From Rickettsiales bacterium (GTDB lineage Bacteria; Pseudomonadota; Alphaproteobacteria; Rickettsiales; UBA1997): 36,396 nucleotides of DNA. A program made the translations under genes and the position numbers. Positions 1 to 8,422 of the stretch are shown piece after piece. The notes beneath the pieces are model-generated. The model was not told the DNA's origin. It did not search any database and was given only the letters and a program-made list of their open reading frames with translations. The stretch is taken from NCBI GenBank assembly GCA_016778745.1, contig JADHOZ010000004.1, forward strand, positions 1 through 36,396. The letters are read 5' to 3'. Positions within the stretch are counted from its first letter, which is position 1, and each line of letters opens with the position of its first letter.

Positions 1-1
1 A

Positions 2-1567
2 GCCACTACAATTGCGAAAGAAATTGGTTTTCCAGTAATGGTCAAAGCATCTGCGGGAGGAGGTGGAAAAGGCATGAGAATTGTATGGAAAGAAGAAGAT
101 ATGGAAGAAGCATTTATCTCAACAACGAACGAAGCAAAAAATAGCTTTTTGGATGATAGAATTTTTATTGAAAAATTCATTGAAAATCCTCGTCACATCG
201 AGATTCAAATTATTGCTGACAAACAAGGTAATATAGTATGTTTGGGTGAAAGAGAATGCTCTATTCAAAGAAATAATCAAAAGGTTATTGAGGAAGCCCC
301 GAGCCCTTTCATTGATGAAGAAACGAGGCAAAAAATGTATGAGCAATCAAAAGCTCTAGCAAAAGAAGTTAAGTATTTTTCGGCTGGGACTATCGAATAT
401 ATTATGGATAAGAACAAGAATTTCTATTTCTTAGAAATGAATACCAGATTACAAGTTGAGCATCCAGTCACGGAACTAATCACGGGTGTAGATTTGGTTG
501 AGTTAATGATCAAAGTTGCCAATGGGGATAAATTACCATTCAAACAAGAGGATATTAAGCTTAACGGTTGGGCAATGGAATCAAGGATTTATGCCGAAGA
601 TCCATCGCGTGGCTTCCTACCCTCGTCTGGTAGAATCAATTTGTATATTGAGCCAGAAGCGAGCGAAAATGTACGTGTTGATACTGGTGTTTATGAGGGT
701 GGTGAAGTGAGTATGTTTTACGATGCCATGATTGCCAAATTATGTTCTTATGGTAAAGACAGAAAAGAAGCAATTGAGCATATGAGGCGTGCATTAGAGA
801 GCTACGCAATTGGCGGTGTATCACATAATATCAGCTTCCTCGAAACGATCATGAAAAATGATCGTTTTGTTAAAGGAAACCTTACTACAGGATTTATCAA
901 AGAAGAATTCCCGGCAGGATTTTCTGGTAGTGAGCTAGATTCTCAGGCGGCAGAAGTTTTAATTGCGAGTGCGATGGATGTATTCCTAAAGAACTATGAG
1001 AGAAACTCTCACATGACTGGTCAACTTAGAAATAGAACTAAACAAATTTCAGAAAGATGGGTGGTTATGATAGACAATAAATCATATTTGGTAAATCTAA
1101 TTAGCAGATCTACTCAGGAGACGGTTTTGAGTTGTAACAACAAAAAAATCAGCTTAAGTAGCCCATGGAATAACGGCGAAAAATTATTTAGAGGAAAGGT
1201 AAGTGGTCGTGAAGTAGGGGTGAAAATCAGAGAAAATAACAATACAGGTAGCTATTTAATGCAATATTCTGGTTTAGATGCCTTTGTTAGTGTTTATTCT
1301 CCAAGAACAGCAGAGTTATCTAAATTCATGCCAAAAATAGATAAAAATGCTAAGCCAACAAAATTATCTTCGCCAATTACCGGTAAAATCGTTAGATTCA
1401 AAGTATCCGAAGGTGATGAAGTAAAATCCGGCAGCGAATTAGTGGTGATTGAAGCGATGAAAATGGAAAATTCAATTAGAACCGACCACGATGTAACAAT
1501 TAAATCAATCAAATTCAGTGAAGGCGAGGCTGTAGGAATTGGTCAAGTCATTATTGAATATGCTTAA
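2..1567 (+). CDS. pccA: Propionyl-CoA carboxylase alpha (biotin) subunit, 5'-truncated by the window edge
   Basis: Biotin-carboxylase/biotin-carrier subunit that carboxylates biotin with ATP and bicarbonate for propionyl-CoA to methylmalonyl-CoA conversion in the cytosol. The frame is open from base 2, so about 521 residues are visible and roughly 140 N-terminal residues lie outside. Seen in order: the ATP-grasp glycine loop (SAGGGGKGMR), the biotin-carboxylase signature EMNTRLQVEHPVTE, a linker matching the PCC-type BT region, and a C-terminal biotinyl domain with EAMKMEN. The biotin-accepting Lys is the codon at 1460-1462, 35th residue from the C-terminus, as is usual for PccA. The BT-like region and overall length favour PccA over AccC or pyruvate carboxylase; a methylcrotonyl-CoA carboxylase alpha subunit is the main alternative. 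The beta subunit is not in the window. A 10-bp perfect inverted repeat lies in the gene at 843-867. Confidence 0.92.
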   Translation, partial: ATTIAKEIGFPVMVKASAGGGGKGMRIVWKEEDMEEAFISTTNEAKNSFLDDRIFIEKFIENPRHIEIQIIADKQGNIVCLGERECSIQRNNQKVIEEAPSPFIDEETRQKMYEQSKALAKEVKYFSAGTIEYIMDKNKNFYFLEMNTRLQVEHPVTELITGVDLVELMIKVANGDKLPFKQEDIKLNGWAMESRIYAEDPSRGFLPSSGRINLYIEPEASENVRVDTGVYEGGEVSMFYDAMIAKLCSYGKDRKEAIEHMRRALESYAIGGVSHNISFLETIMKNDRFVKGNLTTGFIKEEFPAGFSGSELDSQAAEVLIASAMDVFLKNYERNSHMTGQLRNRTKQISERWVVMIDNKSYLVNLISRSTQETVLSCNNKKISLSSPWNNGEKLFRGKVSGREVGVKIRENNNTGSYLMQYSGLDAFVSVYSPRTAELSKFMPKIDKNAKPTKLSSPITGKIVRFKVSEGDEVKSGSELVVIEAMKMENSIRTDHDVTIKSIKFSEGEAVGIGQVIIEYA

Positions 1568-1619
1568 TTTTTAAAGCATAATTACCAATAGTTGTCTTAA
1601 CTAGCTAAGATCCAAATCA

Positions 1620-2270
1620 TCATTCTAAAAGTATTTTTGCGATCTTGCTAGCGGCTAAAGTTGTAAGTGATATAGATAACAAGGTGATAGCAGTTAGTGT
1701 CGTCAGTAGGTTTTCTGTTGGTGAGGTAATTTGGTTAAATGACAATATTAATATCGGAATGATGAGTGGCAACATGATGATAGCGGATATTGGTGCTGAA
1801 TTTTTTATGGTGCAGAGACTACCACTTAAGCAGCTTATAAAATTGATGGTAAGTGCTGTTAATGTGAGGGTGACAATCAAGTTTTTTGGGTCCAGAGTGA
1901 TACCGCTGAGGGCAATAATTGCGGGAGTTGAAATGATGATGGGTAGGTTGTTTATAATAAAAATATTTAGGATTTTGGCGGTGATGTAGGTTTCTAGATT
2001 TTCTATTTTTCGCGAGATTTGCTCTAATGTTCCATCTTCAAAATCCTCATTTAAGAAAGTAGAATTGATAAAAATTGATGATGATACTAGGCAAAATAAG
2101 ATGATTGTAGTAAGGTAGTCTGAGTTATTTTCTTGAATAACGAAGTTTTTAGATAGAATAGTAAAGATGGAAGATAATATAATAAAAAATAGAAAATTGG
2201 TGACTATTCTTGAAATGTTAGTCAGGCTGAGTTTTAGTTCATGTTTTAATATTATCCAAAAAGAGATCAT
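1620..2270 (-). CDS. ccmB: Heme exporter protein CcmB
   Basis: 216-residue, very hydrophobic protein with about six predicted membrane segments and the CcmB-type start (ISFWIILKHELKLSL). CcmB is the membrane subunit of the CcmAB ABC transporter of cytochrome c maturation system I, which works with CcmC/CcmE in delivering heme to the periplasm. Its ATG overlaps the manC stop codon in an ATGA tetranucleotide (2267-2270), so translational coupling is likely. No ccmA or other ccm gene is nearby; scattered ccm genes are common in Rickettsiales. It is the last gene of the thiE-like > manC > ccmB run and converges with pccA across 52 bp. Confidence 0.85.
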   Translation of the reverse strand: MISFWIILKHELKLSLTNISRIVTNFLFFIILSSIFTILSKNFVIQENNSDYLTTIILFCLVSSSIFINSTFLNEDFEDGTLEQISRKIENLETYITAKILNIFIINNLPIIISTPAIIALSGITLDPKNLIVTLTLTALTINFISCLSGSLCTIKNSAPISAIIMLPLIIPILILSFNQITSPTENLLTTLTAITLLSISLTTLAASKIAKILLE

Positions 2271-3688
2271 CTTCCGTACATGTCGCTGAAGCGGATTATG
2301 TCATCTTCTCCTAAGTAAGATCCGGTTTGAACCTCTATCACTTCAAGAGGAATCTTCCCTTTATTTTCTAAGCGGTGCTTTTCCCCTATGGGTATATATG
2401 TTGATTGATCTTCGGTGAGAATGAATTCTTTATCATCGCATGTGACATATGCGGTGCCTTTGATTACGATCCAATGCTCTGCTCGGTGATTATGCATTTG
2501 TAAAGATAAGCATGATTGTGGATTGACGGTGATTTTTTTGACTTTGGACCTGCCGGTTAAGTATATTGTTTCAAAGCTACCCCAGGGTCTATGCGTTTTG
2601 GTATGTTGAATGCATTCTTCACGCTTTTCTTCTTTTAGGATATTAAATAGAGTCTTAACATCTTGAGAGGAATTTTTATTGGCTACTAATACTGCATCTC
2701 TCAGAGATATGATGATTAAATCCTTTACACCTATTGTTGTTATCAATTTGTCAGAAGAATGTATGTAGCAATTTTGAGTATTTAGGGCTTTTACGTCTCC
2801 TATTAATGAATTATTATTTTTATCTTTATCGCTGATTTTGTGGATTGAATCCCAGGATCCAACATCCGACCATTTTGCATCCAGAGGTACTATGGCTGCT
2901 TTTTTGGTCTTTTCCATTATGCAATAATCAATGGAGATATTATCGCATTTGTCAAAATACTCTTTGTCTAGCCTGGTGAATTCTAGATCCTTAGTTGCAT
3001 TATTGTAACTGTTGCAACAATCTAGAAATATTGGATTATTATGTTTTTGTAATTCCTCTAGATAGGTAGAGGCTTTGAATAAGAAAATACCACTATTCCA
3101 GAAATATCCATTATCTTTAATGAATTTTTCAGCAGTTTTTACGTCTGGTTTTTCAACAAACTTATCAACGTGATATGCTTCTTTTAAACCTTTTATTTTT
3201 GTTGACTTCTTAATATATCCATATCCTGTTTCTGGGGATTTTGGCACGATTCCAAAAGTGACTAAATGTTCTTTCTTTGCTACTGTCGCTGCTATTTCAA
3301 CTTGTTTTAAAAAAATCGTTTCATTCTCAATAATATGATCTGATGGCATTACAAGCATTAAATCGTCGTTCTTCTCATTGTGTGTAATGATATCAATTGC
3401 TGCGATGGCTATTGCGGGTGCGGTGTTTCTGCCCGACGGCTCTAATATTATTGATTTGGGAGTGATATTAATATTTTTTAGAGATTCAGACACGCTGAAT
3501 CTGTGTTCATTGTTGCATATGGTGATAGGGGTGTGGAATGTTTTATTATTTTGTGTTCTAAGAATTGTTTGTTGGAACAAGGATTTGTCGCCAAAAAAAT
3601 CCGAGAATTGTTTTGGATCCAGTTTTCTCGAAACAGGCCAAAGTCTTGTTCCTGTACCGCCAGAAAGTATGACTGGTGTAATTTTCAT
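2267..3688 (-). CDS. manC: Bifunctional mannose-1-phosphate guanylyltransferase / mannose-6-phosphate isomerase
   Basis: 473 residues, the usual length of the type II bifunctional enzyme (AlgA/ManC/XanB). It makes GDP-mannose from mannose-1-phosphate and GTP, and the C-terminal cupin domain interconverts fructose-6-P and mannose-6-P. Visible: the nucleotidyltransferase signature SGGTGTRLWPVSR at residues 9-21, the sugar-binding segment FVEKPD, and the cupin motif QMHNHRAEHWIVIKGTA near residue 400 with metal-ligand His residues. The start lies 3 nt after the stop of the thiE-like gene, and the 3' end overlaps ccmB by 4 nt. With ugd at 16775-18085 it suggests synthesis of mannose- and glucuronate-containing surface polysaccharide. 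That function is inference, since no glycosyltransferase is in the window. Confidence 0.93.
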   Translation of the reverse strand: MKITPVILSGGTGTRLWPVSRKLDPKQFSDFFGDKSLFQQTILRTQNNKTFHTPITICNNEHRFSVSESLKNINITPKSIILEPSGRNTAPAIAIAAIDIITHNEKNDDLMLVMPSDHIIENETIFLKQVEIAATVAKKEHLVTFGIVPKSPETGYGYIKKSTKIKGLKEAYHVDKFVEKPDVKTAEKFIKDNGYFWNSGIFLFKASTYLEELQKHNNPIFLDCCNSYNNATKDLEFTRLDKEYFDKCDNISIDYCIMEKTKKAAIVPLDAKWSDVGSWDSIHKISDKDKNNNSLIGDVKALNTQNCYIHSSDKLITTIGVKDLIIISLRDAVLVANKNSSQDVKTLFNILKEEKREECIQHTKTHRPWGSFETIYLTGRSKVKKITVNPQSCLSLQMHNHRAEHWIVIKGTAYVTCDDKEFILTEDQSTYIPIGEKHRLENKGKIPLEVIEVQTGSYLGEDDIIRFSDMYGR

Positions 3689-3691
3689 AAG

Positions 3692-4291
3692 CTATAATTT
3701 AAAATAATCTATTGCGCCAAAAGATGATATGTTGGTTTTGGCAATTTTTTTTATATTGTTATGTGAAATACCGCCTAAAGCGAATAATTTAGGCGTATTG
3801 TAGGGTAATTTTTTATATTTTAAAGATATTTCTGCCAATTTAGTAATCCCAATTATTTTTGAACTATTATGACTTGTGGTGGGAAAAATTGGTGAGATAA
3901 ATAGCCAATTAATTTTATATTTTGAGTATCTAAGAAGATTGGTAAAATTGTGGCACGAGATACTTAAAATAAAGTCTTTCTTGAAAGATTTTTTGTTAAA
4001 AAATTTGAGTGGAATGTTATCGTTGTCAGAAAAATGTACACCGTTGGCTTTATATTTTTTAGCTAGCGCAATGTCTTTTCCTATTATAATCTTTATTTTT
4101 TTCTTCTTTAATTTTAGAAGGGCTTTTTGAATAAATTGCTCTCTTTTTCTTTTTGGAAGGTCGTACTCTCTAATAATGATTGCAGAAAATCTAGGTAGAT
4201 TGTTGATTGTTTTATCAAAGTTGGTAATTTTTCGTCTATCGCTAAATAATACTGGCATTTCCAGCAATTGATAAATTTTTTTAAAGTTCAT
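3692..4291 (-). CDS. Thiamine-phosphate synthase family protein (ThiE/TenI-like)
   Basis: Starting at 4291 the protein has 199 residues. Motifs fit the TMP-synthase TIM barrel: PVLFSDRRKI near the N-terminus, ANGVHFSDND (cf. ADGVHLGQ), ISPIFPTTSH (cf. GPIFPTxTK) and ALGGIS..NI near the C-terminus. ThiE joins hydroxymethylpyrimidine diphosphate to thiazole phosphate; TenI relatives are thiazole tautomerases. The sequence is divergent and very Lys/Ile/Asn-rich, so catalytic activity is uncertain. The frame is open up to 4354, but the start at 4291 (MNFKKIYQLL) avoids running into yggS; a further alternative is the Met at 4258. No other thi gene is nearby. It is the first gene of the run leading to manC and ccmB. 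Confidence 0.75.
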   Translation of the reverse strand: MNFKKIYQLLEMPVLFSDRRKITNFDKTINNLPRFSAIIIREYDLPKRKREQFIQKALLKLKKKKIKIIIGKDIALAKKYKANGVHFSDNDNIPLKFFNKKSFKKDFILSISCHNFTNLLRYSKYKINWLFISPIFPTTSHNSSKIIGITKLAEISLKYKKLPYNTPKLFALGGISHNNIKKIAKTNISSFGAIDYFKL

Positions 4292-4946
4292 GACAATTAA
4301 ACATAATTTAGAAGTCTTGCAGTTTAAGATAGAAAAATATTGTAAAATATACAATAAAAAAGCCGCTTTAATAGATTTAGTTGCGGTTTCAAAAAAGCAG
4401 TCAAAAGAAAAAATTTATCAAGCGATTGACTTGGGATGTAAGTGTTTTGGCGAGAACTATATCAAGGAGACAAAAGAAAAGTGGTCACAGATCAGAAAGG
4501 ATCATAAAGTTACATTACATTTTATTGGTCATTTGCAAAGTAATAAAGCTAAAGATGCAGTTGAATTATTTGATGTAATTGAGACGGTTGATAGCAAGAA
4601 GTTAGCTTTAGAAATTTCAAAAGCGGTGAAAAAATTAGAAAAAAATCCGGACATTTTTATTCAAGTAAATATTGGTGAAGAAGAACAAAAAGGTGGTGTC
4701 TATCCAAGCGAAGTGAACGAGTTAGTTAGATATTGTCAAGTAGAATGTCAATTAAATGTTGTTGGATTAATGTGCATACCACCAAGTGACGAAGAGGCTT
4801 CTCCTTACTTCGCGCTTTTATCTGAGATTGCTAAGGAAAATGGTTTGGAGAGGTTATCAATGGGCATGAGTTCGGATTTTGAGCAGGCTATTGCTTGCGG
4901 TACAAGTCAGATTAGGATCGGAACAGCGCTGTTTGGAAGTAGGTGA
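4290..4946 (+). CDS. yggS: YggS family pyridoxal-phosphate homeostasis protein
   Basis: 218 residues, near the family length of about 225-235. YggS/PLPBP is a cytosolic PLP carrier that shields and balances vitamin B6; it resembles the barrel domain of alanine racemase but is not a racemase. Seen: the PLP-lysine motif LVAVSKKQS (Lys35), the strand CFGENYIKE, LHFIGHLQSNK, and the phosphate-binding C-terminal MGMSSDFEQAI and IRIGTALFG. The N-terminal helix aligns with family starts, supporting ATG at 4290. That ATG overlaps, on the opposite strand, the ATG of the thiE-like gene in a CATG tetranucleotide. There is no clear Shine-Dalgarno sequence in front. A tRNA-Arg gene follows on the other strand. 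Confidence 0.92.
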   Translation: MTIKHNLEVLQFKIEKYCKIYNKKAALIDLVAVSKKQSKEKIYQAIDLGCKCFGENYIKETKEKWSQIRKDHKVTLHFIGHLQSNKAKDAVELFDVIETVDSKKLALEISKAVKKLEKNPDIFIQVNIGEEEQKGGVYPSEVNELVRYCQVECQLNVVGLMCIPPSDEEASPYFALLSEIAKENGLERLSMGMSSDFEQAIACGTSQIRIGTALFGSR

Positions 4947-4958
4947 GAAGGGCTAATT

Positions 4959-5035
4959 TGGTGAGCCCGAGAGGATTCGAACCTCTGACCCACAGCTTAG
5001 AAGGCTGTTGCTCTATCCAACTGAGCTACGGACCC
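4959..5035 (-). tRNA. tRNA-Arg (anticodon UCU), CCA encoded
   Basis: Read on the minus strand it folds as a complete cloverleaf. The acceptor GGGTCCG pairs with CGGGCTC (with G-U pairs), the D arm is GCTC..GAGC, and the anticodon arm ACAGC/GCTGT has loop CTTCTAA, giving anticodon TCT (reads AGA). The T arm is AGAGG-TTCGAAT-CCTCT, and ACCA ends the gene. It stands alone between yggS and glnA, antisense to both. Confidence 0.97.
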
Positions 5036-5218
5036 CAAATTAACGAGGCGTGTATTGTAAAGGCAGTGGATGTGAAAAATCAATAAAAATTTAATGTAGC
5101 GGTAAAATATCTTCAAAAACTTCTGTACAAATTAGTTTGGCAGTTGTAAAAATGTACTCCCATCTAGGGGAATAGTAGGTTCCTCATCTTATATTTTTAA
5201 ATTTCCAAATTTTATTTT

Positions 5219-6652
5219 ATGACTAAAAGCAAAAAGAATAGTTCTGTGACTGTTTCTGGTATCCTCAAGATGGTTAAAGACAATAACGTTGAATTTGTTG
5301 ATTTTCGTTTTTGTGATTATAATGGTAAATGGTTGCATATCAGCCACTGTGCTGACATGGTTGGCGATGAGGCGTTAACAACCGGTGTTGCTTTTGATGG
5401 TTCTTCGGTTGAAGCGTGGAAGGATATTAATGAATCTGATATGGTTTTGAAACCGCAGCTTGATTCTGCTTTTATTGATCCGTTTAACAGCTCTACTACT
5501 TTAGTGTTAATTTGCGACGTTATTGAGCCGCAAACCGATGAAGGTTATGATAGGGATCCAAGAAATACCGCTAAAAAAGCTGAAAAATATTTAAAAGATA
5601 GCGGCATTGGTGATGTTGCCTATTTTGGCCCGGAACCAGAATTCTTTGTATTTGATGATGTTAAGTTCGGTACTAATAATTGTGGCAATTTCTATGAGGT
5701 AAATGGTTCAGAGTTGCCAAAGAATTCTAGCATTTCTATTGAAGGTGGCAATATGGGGCACAGATCCCAGCCTAAAGGATCTTATTTTGATCTATCTCCT
5801 TTAGATAGCGGTCAAGATTTAAGATCTGAGATTGTTGATTCAATGAAGCAGGTTAAGTTGGTGCCAAGTTTGCACCATCATGAAGTTGCTAATGCGCAAC
5901 ATGAAATTGGGTTTGAGTACAGTACGCTTACTCATACTGCGGATAATATTCAAAAATTTAAATATGTTGTGCAAAATGTTGCTGATGCTTACGGAAAAAC
6001 AGCTACTTTTATGCCAAAACCAATTTATCAAGATAATGGTTCTGGTATGCACGTGCATCAATCAATTTGGAAACAAGGTAAAAATCTATTTAGCGGTACT
6101 GATCATGCTAATTTATCTGAACTAGCGCTATATTATATTGGTGGAATTATCAAACATGCTAAAGCCATTAATGCTTTTTCTAATGCCACTACTAATAGTT
6201 ACAAAAGATTAGTTCCAGGTTTTGAAGCTCCTATTATTCTAGCTTATTCAGCTAAAAATAGATCGGCCTCCATTAGAATTCCTCATGTTGCCAATGAAAA
6301 AGCGAGAAGAATCGAGACTCGCTTTCCTGATCCGGCTGGAAATCCTTATTTAACTTGTTCAGCTCTTTTGATGGCAGGTTTGGATGGAATCAAAAATAAA
6401 ATTCACCCAGGTGAGCCAAGAAACCAAAATCTTTATGATTTATCAAGAGAGGAAGTGAAATCTATCCCGCAAGTTGCAAGATCTTTGCGCGAAGCGCTTG
6501 ACGCTTTGGATAAGGATAGGGGATTCTTACTTGAGGGTGGAGTATTTACTAATGATCAAATTGACGCCTATATCGAACTAAAAACTAAAGAAGTTGAGGC
6601 TTATGAACAAACGCCTCATCCTATAGAATTTAGTATGTATTATAGCCGCTAA
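5219..6652 (+). CDS. glnA: Glutamine synthetase type I
   Basis: 477 residues; catalyses ATP-dependent condensation of ammonia with glutamate. GS-I hallmarks are present: VAFDGSSVEAWKDINESDM, the metal-binding GPEPEFFVFD, HHEVANAQHEIGF, the ATP-site stretch DNGSGMHVHQS, and NRSASIRIPHV followed by RIETRFPDPAGNPY. Near the C-terminus NLYDLSREE carries Tyr406 (codon 6434-6436), the equivalent of the adenylylated Tyr397 in E. coli, so GlnE control is possible. Neither glnB nor glnE is in the window. The 183-bp upstream region is A+T-rich and I could not assign a convincing promoter. The product supplies glutamine for NadE encoded at 14116-15777. Confidence 0.96.
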   Translation: MTKSKKNSSVTVSGILKMVKDNNVEFVDFRFCDYNGKWLHISHCADMVGDEALTTGVAFDGSSVEAWKDINESDMVLKPQLDSAFIDPFNSSTTLVLICDVIEPQTDEGYDRDPRNTAKKAEKYLKDSGIGDVAYFGPEPEFFVFDDVKFGTNNCGNFYEVNGSELPKNSSISIEGGNMGHRSQPKGSYFDLSPLDSGQDLRSEIVDSMKQVKLVPSLHHHEVANAQHEIGFEYSTLTHTADNIQKFKYVVQNVADAYGKTATFMPKPIYQDNGSGMHVHQSIWKQGKNLFSGTDHANLSELALYYIGGIIKHAKAINAFSNATTNSYKRLVPGFEAPIILAYSAKNRSASIRIPHVANEKARRIETRFPDPAGNPYLTCSALLMAGLDGIKNKIHPGEPRNQNLYDLSREEVKSIPQVARSLREALDALDKDRGFLLEGGVFTNDQIDAYIELKTKEVEAYEQTPHPIEFSMYYSR

Positions 6653-6710
6653 TAAATTGTAGCACCACCAACAAACCCGCTCTACACCAATAATAATAAA
6701 CCCAAAGACC

Positions 6711-8210
6711 ATGGTCGCTAAAATTAAAACCTTCGCATTTCGCGGAATTGAAGTTGTAGATGTTGACGTTGAAGTAAAAATCATTTCCGGAGCACCTAAT
6801 TTTAACATTGTTGGATTACCAGATAAAGCTGTTGGAGAGTCGAAAGAAAGAGTCATGGCCGCTATTTGTTCCATTGGTCTTGAATGGCCTTTTCAAAGAA
6901 TTGTAGTTAATTTATCCCCCGCTGATTTGCAAAAAGAAGGTAGTCATTTTGATTTGCCAATCGCCTTGGCAATCTTGATGGAAATGGGCGTTGTGAAGAA
7001 AAAAGATTTAGAAAATTATTGCGCTCTGGGAGAGCTTTCTTTGGATGGTGGTATAAAACCAGTTAGTGGCGTAATTTCTGCAGGTATTGGAGCAAATGAA
7101 AGAAAATGTGGAATAATTTGTCCAAAAGAAAATGGTCCTGAAGCTGCTTGGGCAGGAAATTTAGAAATTATTGCTGTAGATAATTTATTATCTTTACTAA
7201 ATCATGTTAAGGGGTTGCAAATTTTAGAAAGACCAGAAATAGGTGGTGGGGCAGTGGAAGAGGATTATCCAGATTTGGTTGATGTTAAAGGTCAGGATAT
7301 TGCCAAACGAGCTTTGGAAATTGCCGCTGGTGGTAGTCATAATATATTGATGATTGGCCCTCCGGGAACAGGAAAGTCAATGTTGGCCTCAAGATTGCCT
7401 GGAATATTACCAAAAATGACTTTAGAAGAAATATTAGAAGTTAATATGGTGCAAAGTATTAGTGGCAAAATTGTTGGTGGAAAATTATTAACAAAAAGAC
7501 CATTTGTTGAGGTGCATCACTCTTGTTCAATGCCAGCAATGGTTGGGGGAGGGCAAAAAGCAAAACCCGGTGAAGTTTCTCTAGCCCATAATGGTGTATT
7601 ATTTTTAGATGAATTAGCCGAATTTCCACGACAAGTTTTAGATTCGCTGAGACAACCTTTGGAAAATGGTGACATTTCAATTTCCAGAGCAAACTCCCAC
7701 GTCACTTACCCCGCCAGTTTTCAATTAATCGCAGCAATGAACCCATGTAAATGCGGATATTTAGGGGATGCAAAAAAAGAATGCCGAAAAGCACCAGATT
7801 GTGGTATGCAATATAAATCTAAAATTTCTGGACCATTGTTGGATCGTTTCGACTTAGTTGTTTATGTTGGCAATATTGATATGATTTCTCTAAGAAAGTT
7901 AAGGCCAGGAGAATCATCGCAGCTGGTAAAAGAAAGGGTAGAGAATTTACGAAAATTACAATATGACAGATTTACACAACAGCCTTACAAAATTAATGCT
8001 AAGCTTACTGGATCATCTTTAGAAAAATATTGCGAACTACAAGAAGAAGATGAAAAACTTCTAAATGATTTTATTGATAAAATGGGAGTTTCAATGCGTG
8101 GATTAACAAGAATTTTACGAGTTGCGAGGACGATAGCTGATATGGATGGCGAAGAGAAAATAAAGAGAAAGCATTTACTTGAAGCGATGTCTTATCGTAG
8201 GGGGATATAA
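6711..8210 (+). CDS. comM: YifB/ComM family Mg-chelatase-like AAA+ ATPase
   Basis: 499 residues, typical for the family. The N-terminal ChlI-like domain is clear (ISGAPNFNIVGLPDKAVGESKERV, then LSPADLQKEGSHFDLPIA). The Walker A GPPGTGKS starts at residue 216, Walker B is NGVLFLDELAEF, and AAMNPCKCGYLGD gives a Cys cluster (Cys-x-Cys, then CRKAPDC). The C-terminus has RILRVARTIADMDG. In naturally competent bacteria ComM is a hexameric helicase promoting branch migration during recombination of incoming DNA; its role in non-competent species is unclear. It lies 58 bp downstream of glnA and may be co-transcribed. The product of this copy has all its motifs intact. Confidence 0.93.
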   Translation: MVAKIKTFAFRGIEVVDVDVEVKIISGAPNFNIVGLPDKAVGESKERVMAAICSIGLEWPFQRIVVNLSPADLQKEGSHFDLPIALAILMEMGVVKKKDLENYCALGELSLDGGIKPVSGVISAGIGANERKCGIICPKENGPEAAWAGNLEIIAVDNLLSLLNHVKGLQILERPEIGGGAVEEDYPDLVDVKGQDIAKRALEIAAGGSHNILMIGPPGTGKSMLASRLPGILPKMTLEEILEVNMVQSISGKIVGGKLLTKRPFVEVHHSCSMPAMVGGGQKAKPGEVSLAHNGVLFLDELAEFPRQVLDSLRQPLENGDISISRANSHVTYPASFQLIAAMNPCKCGYLGDAKKECRKAPDCGMQYKSKISGPLLDRFDLVVYVGNIDMISLRKLRPGESSQLVKERVENLRKLQYDRFTQQPYKINAKLTGSSLEKYCELQEEDEKLLNDFIDKMGVSMRGLTRILRVARTIADMDGEEKIKRKHLLEAMSYRRGI

Positions 8211-8229
8211 TATCAATTCCCATCTTTTA

Positions 8230-8370
8230 GATGCGCGATGGAAAAGATAGTTTATATTTTTCATATTTTTGGTAAAAATTATCATAAAGCCTCAGAATTC
8301 TTGATGTAGATCGTTCTTTGCTTCTAGCTTCATTAAAAAATACTTGGTAAGGCGTTATGAGAAATGCGTG
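8230..8370 (-). pseudogene. Open coding-like stretch without a start codon, possible gene remnant
   Basis: On the minus strand a stop-free frame of 47 codons runs from 8370 to a TAA at 8227-8229. The middle reads like real protein (ITPYQVFFNEARSKERS, then RLYDNFYQKYEKYK) and is rich in charged and aromatic residues. It contains no ATG, GTG or TTG codon, and an in-frame stop lies directly upstream. This could be the 3' remnant of a decayed gene; I do not recognise the family. It fills most of the 212-bp gap between comM and the bioH-like gene. Confidence 0.25.
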
Positions 8371-8422
8371 TCAATTATTTGATTATCTGGTTCTTAATTT
8401 CTCTAAGGGGTAGTAAATTATA

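Noticed and set aside
1645-1989. Open frame of 114 codons on the plus strand
   Set aside because: It lies antisense inside ccmB, whose protein matches a known family; the plus frame has no recognisable features.
3482-3502. 8-bp inverted repeat in manC
   Set aside because: Arms of 8 bp are expected by chance several times in a window of this size and composition.
4292-4354. N-terminal extension of the thiE-like protein by 21 residues
   Set aside because: It would run antisense into yggS and does not resemble the family's N-terminus.
6049-6060. 12-bp palindrome ATGCACGTGCAT in glnA
   Set aside because: It encodes the invariant GMHVHQ motif of glutamine synthetase, so the symmetry is explained by protein conservation.
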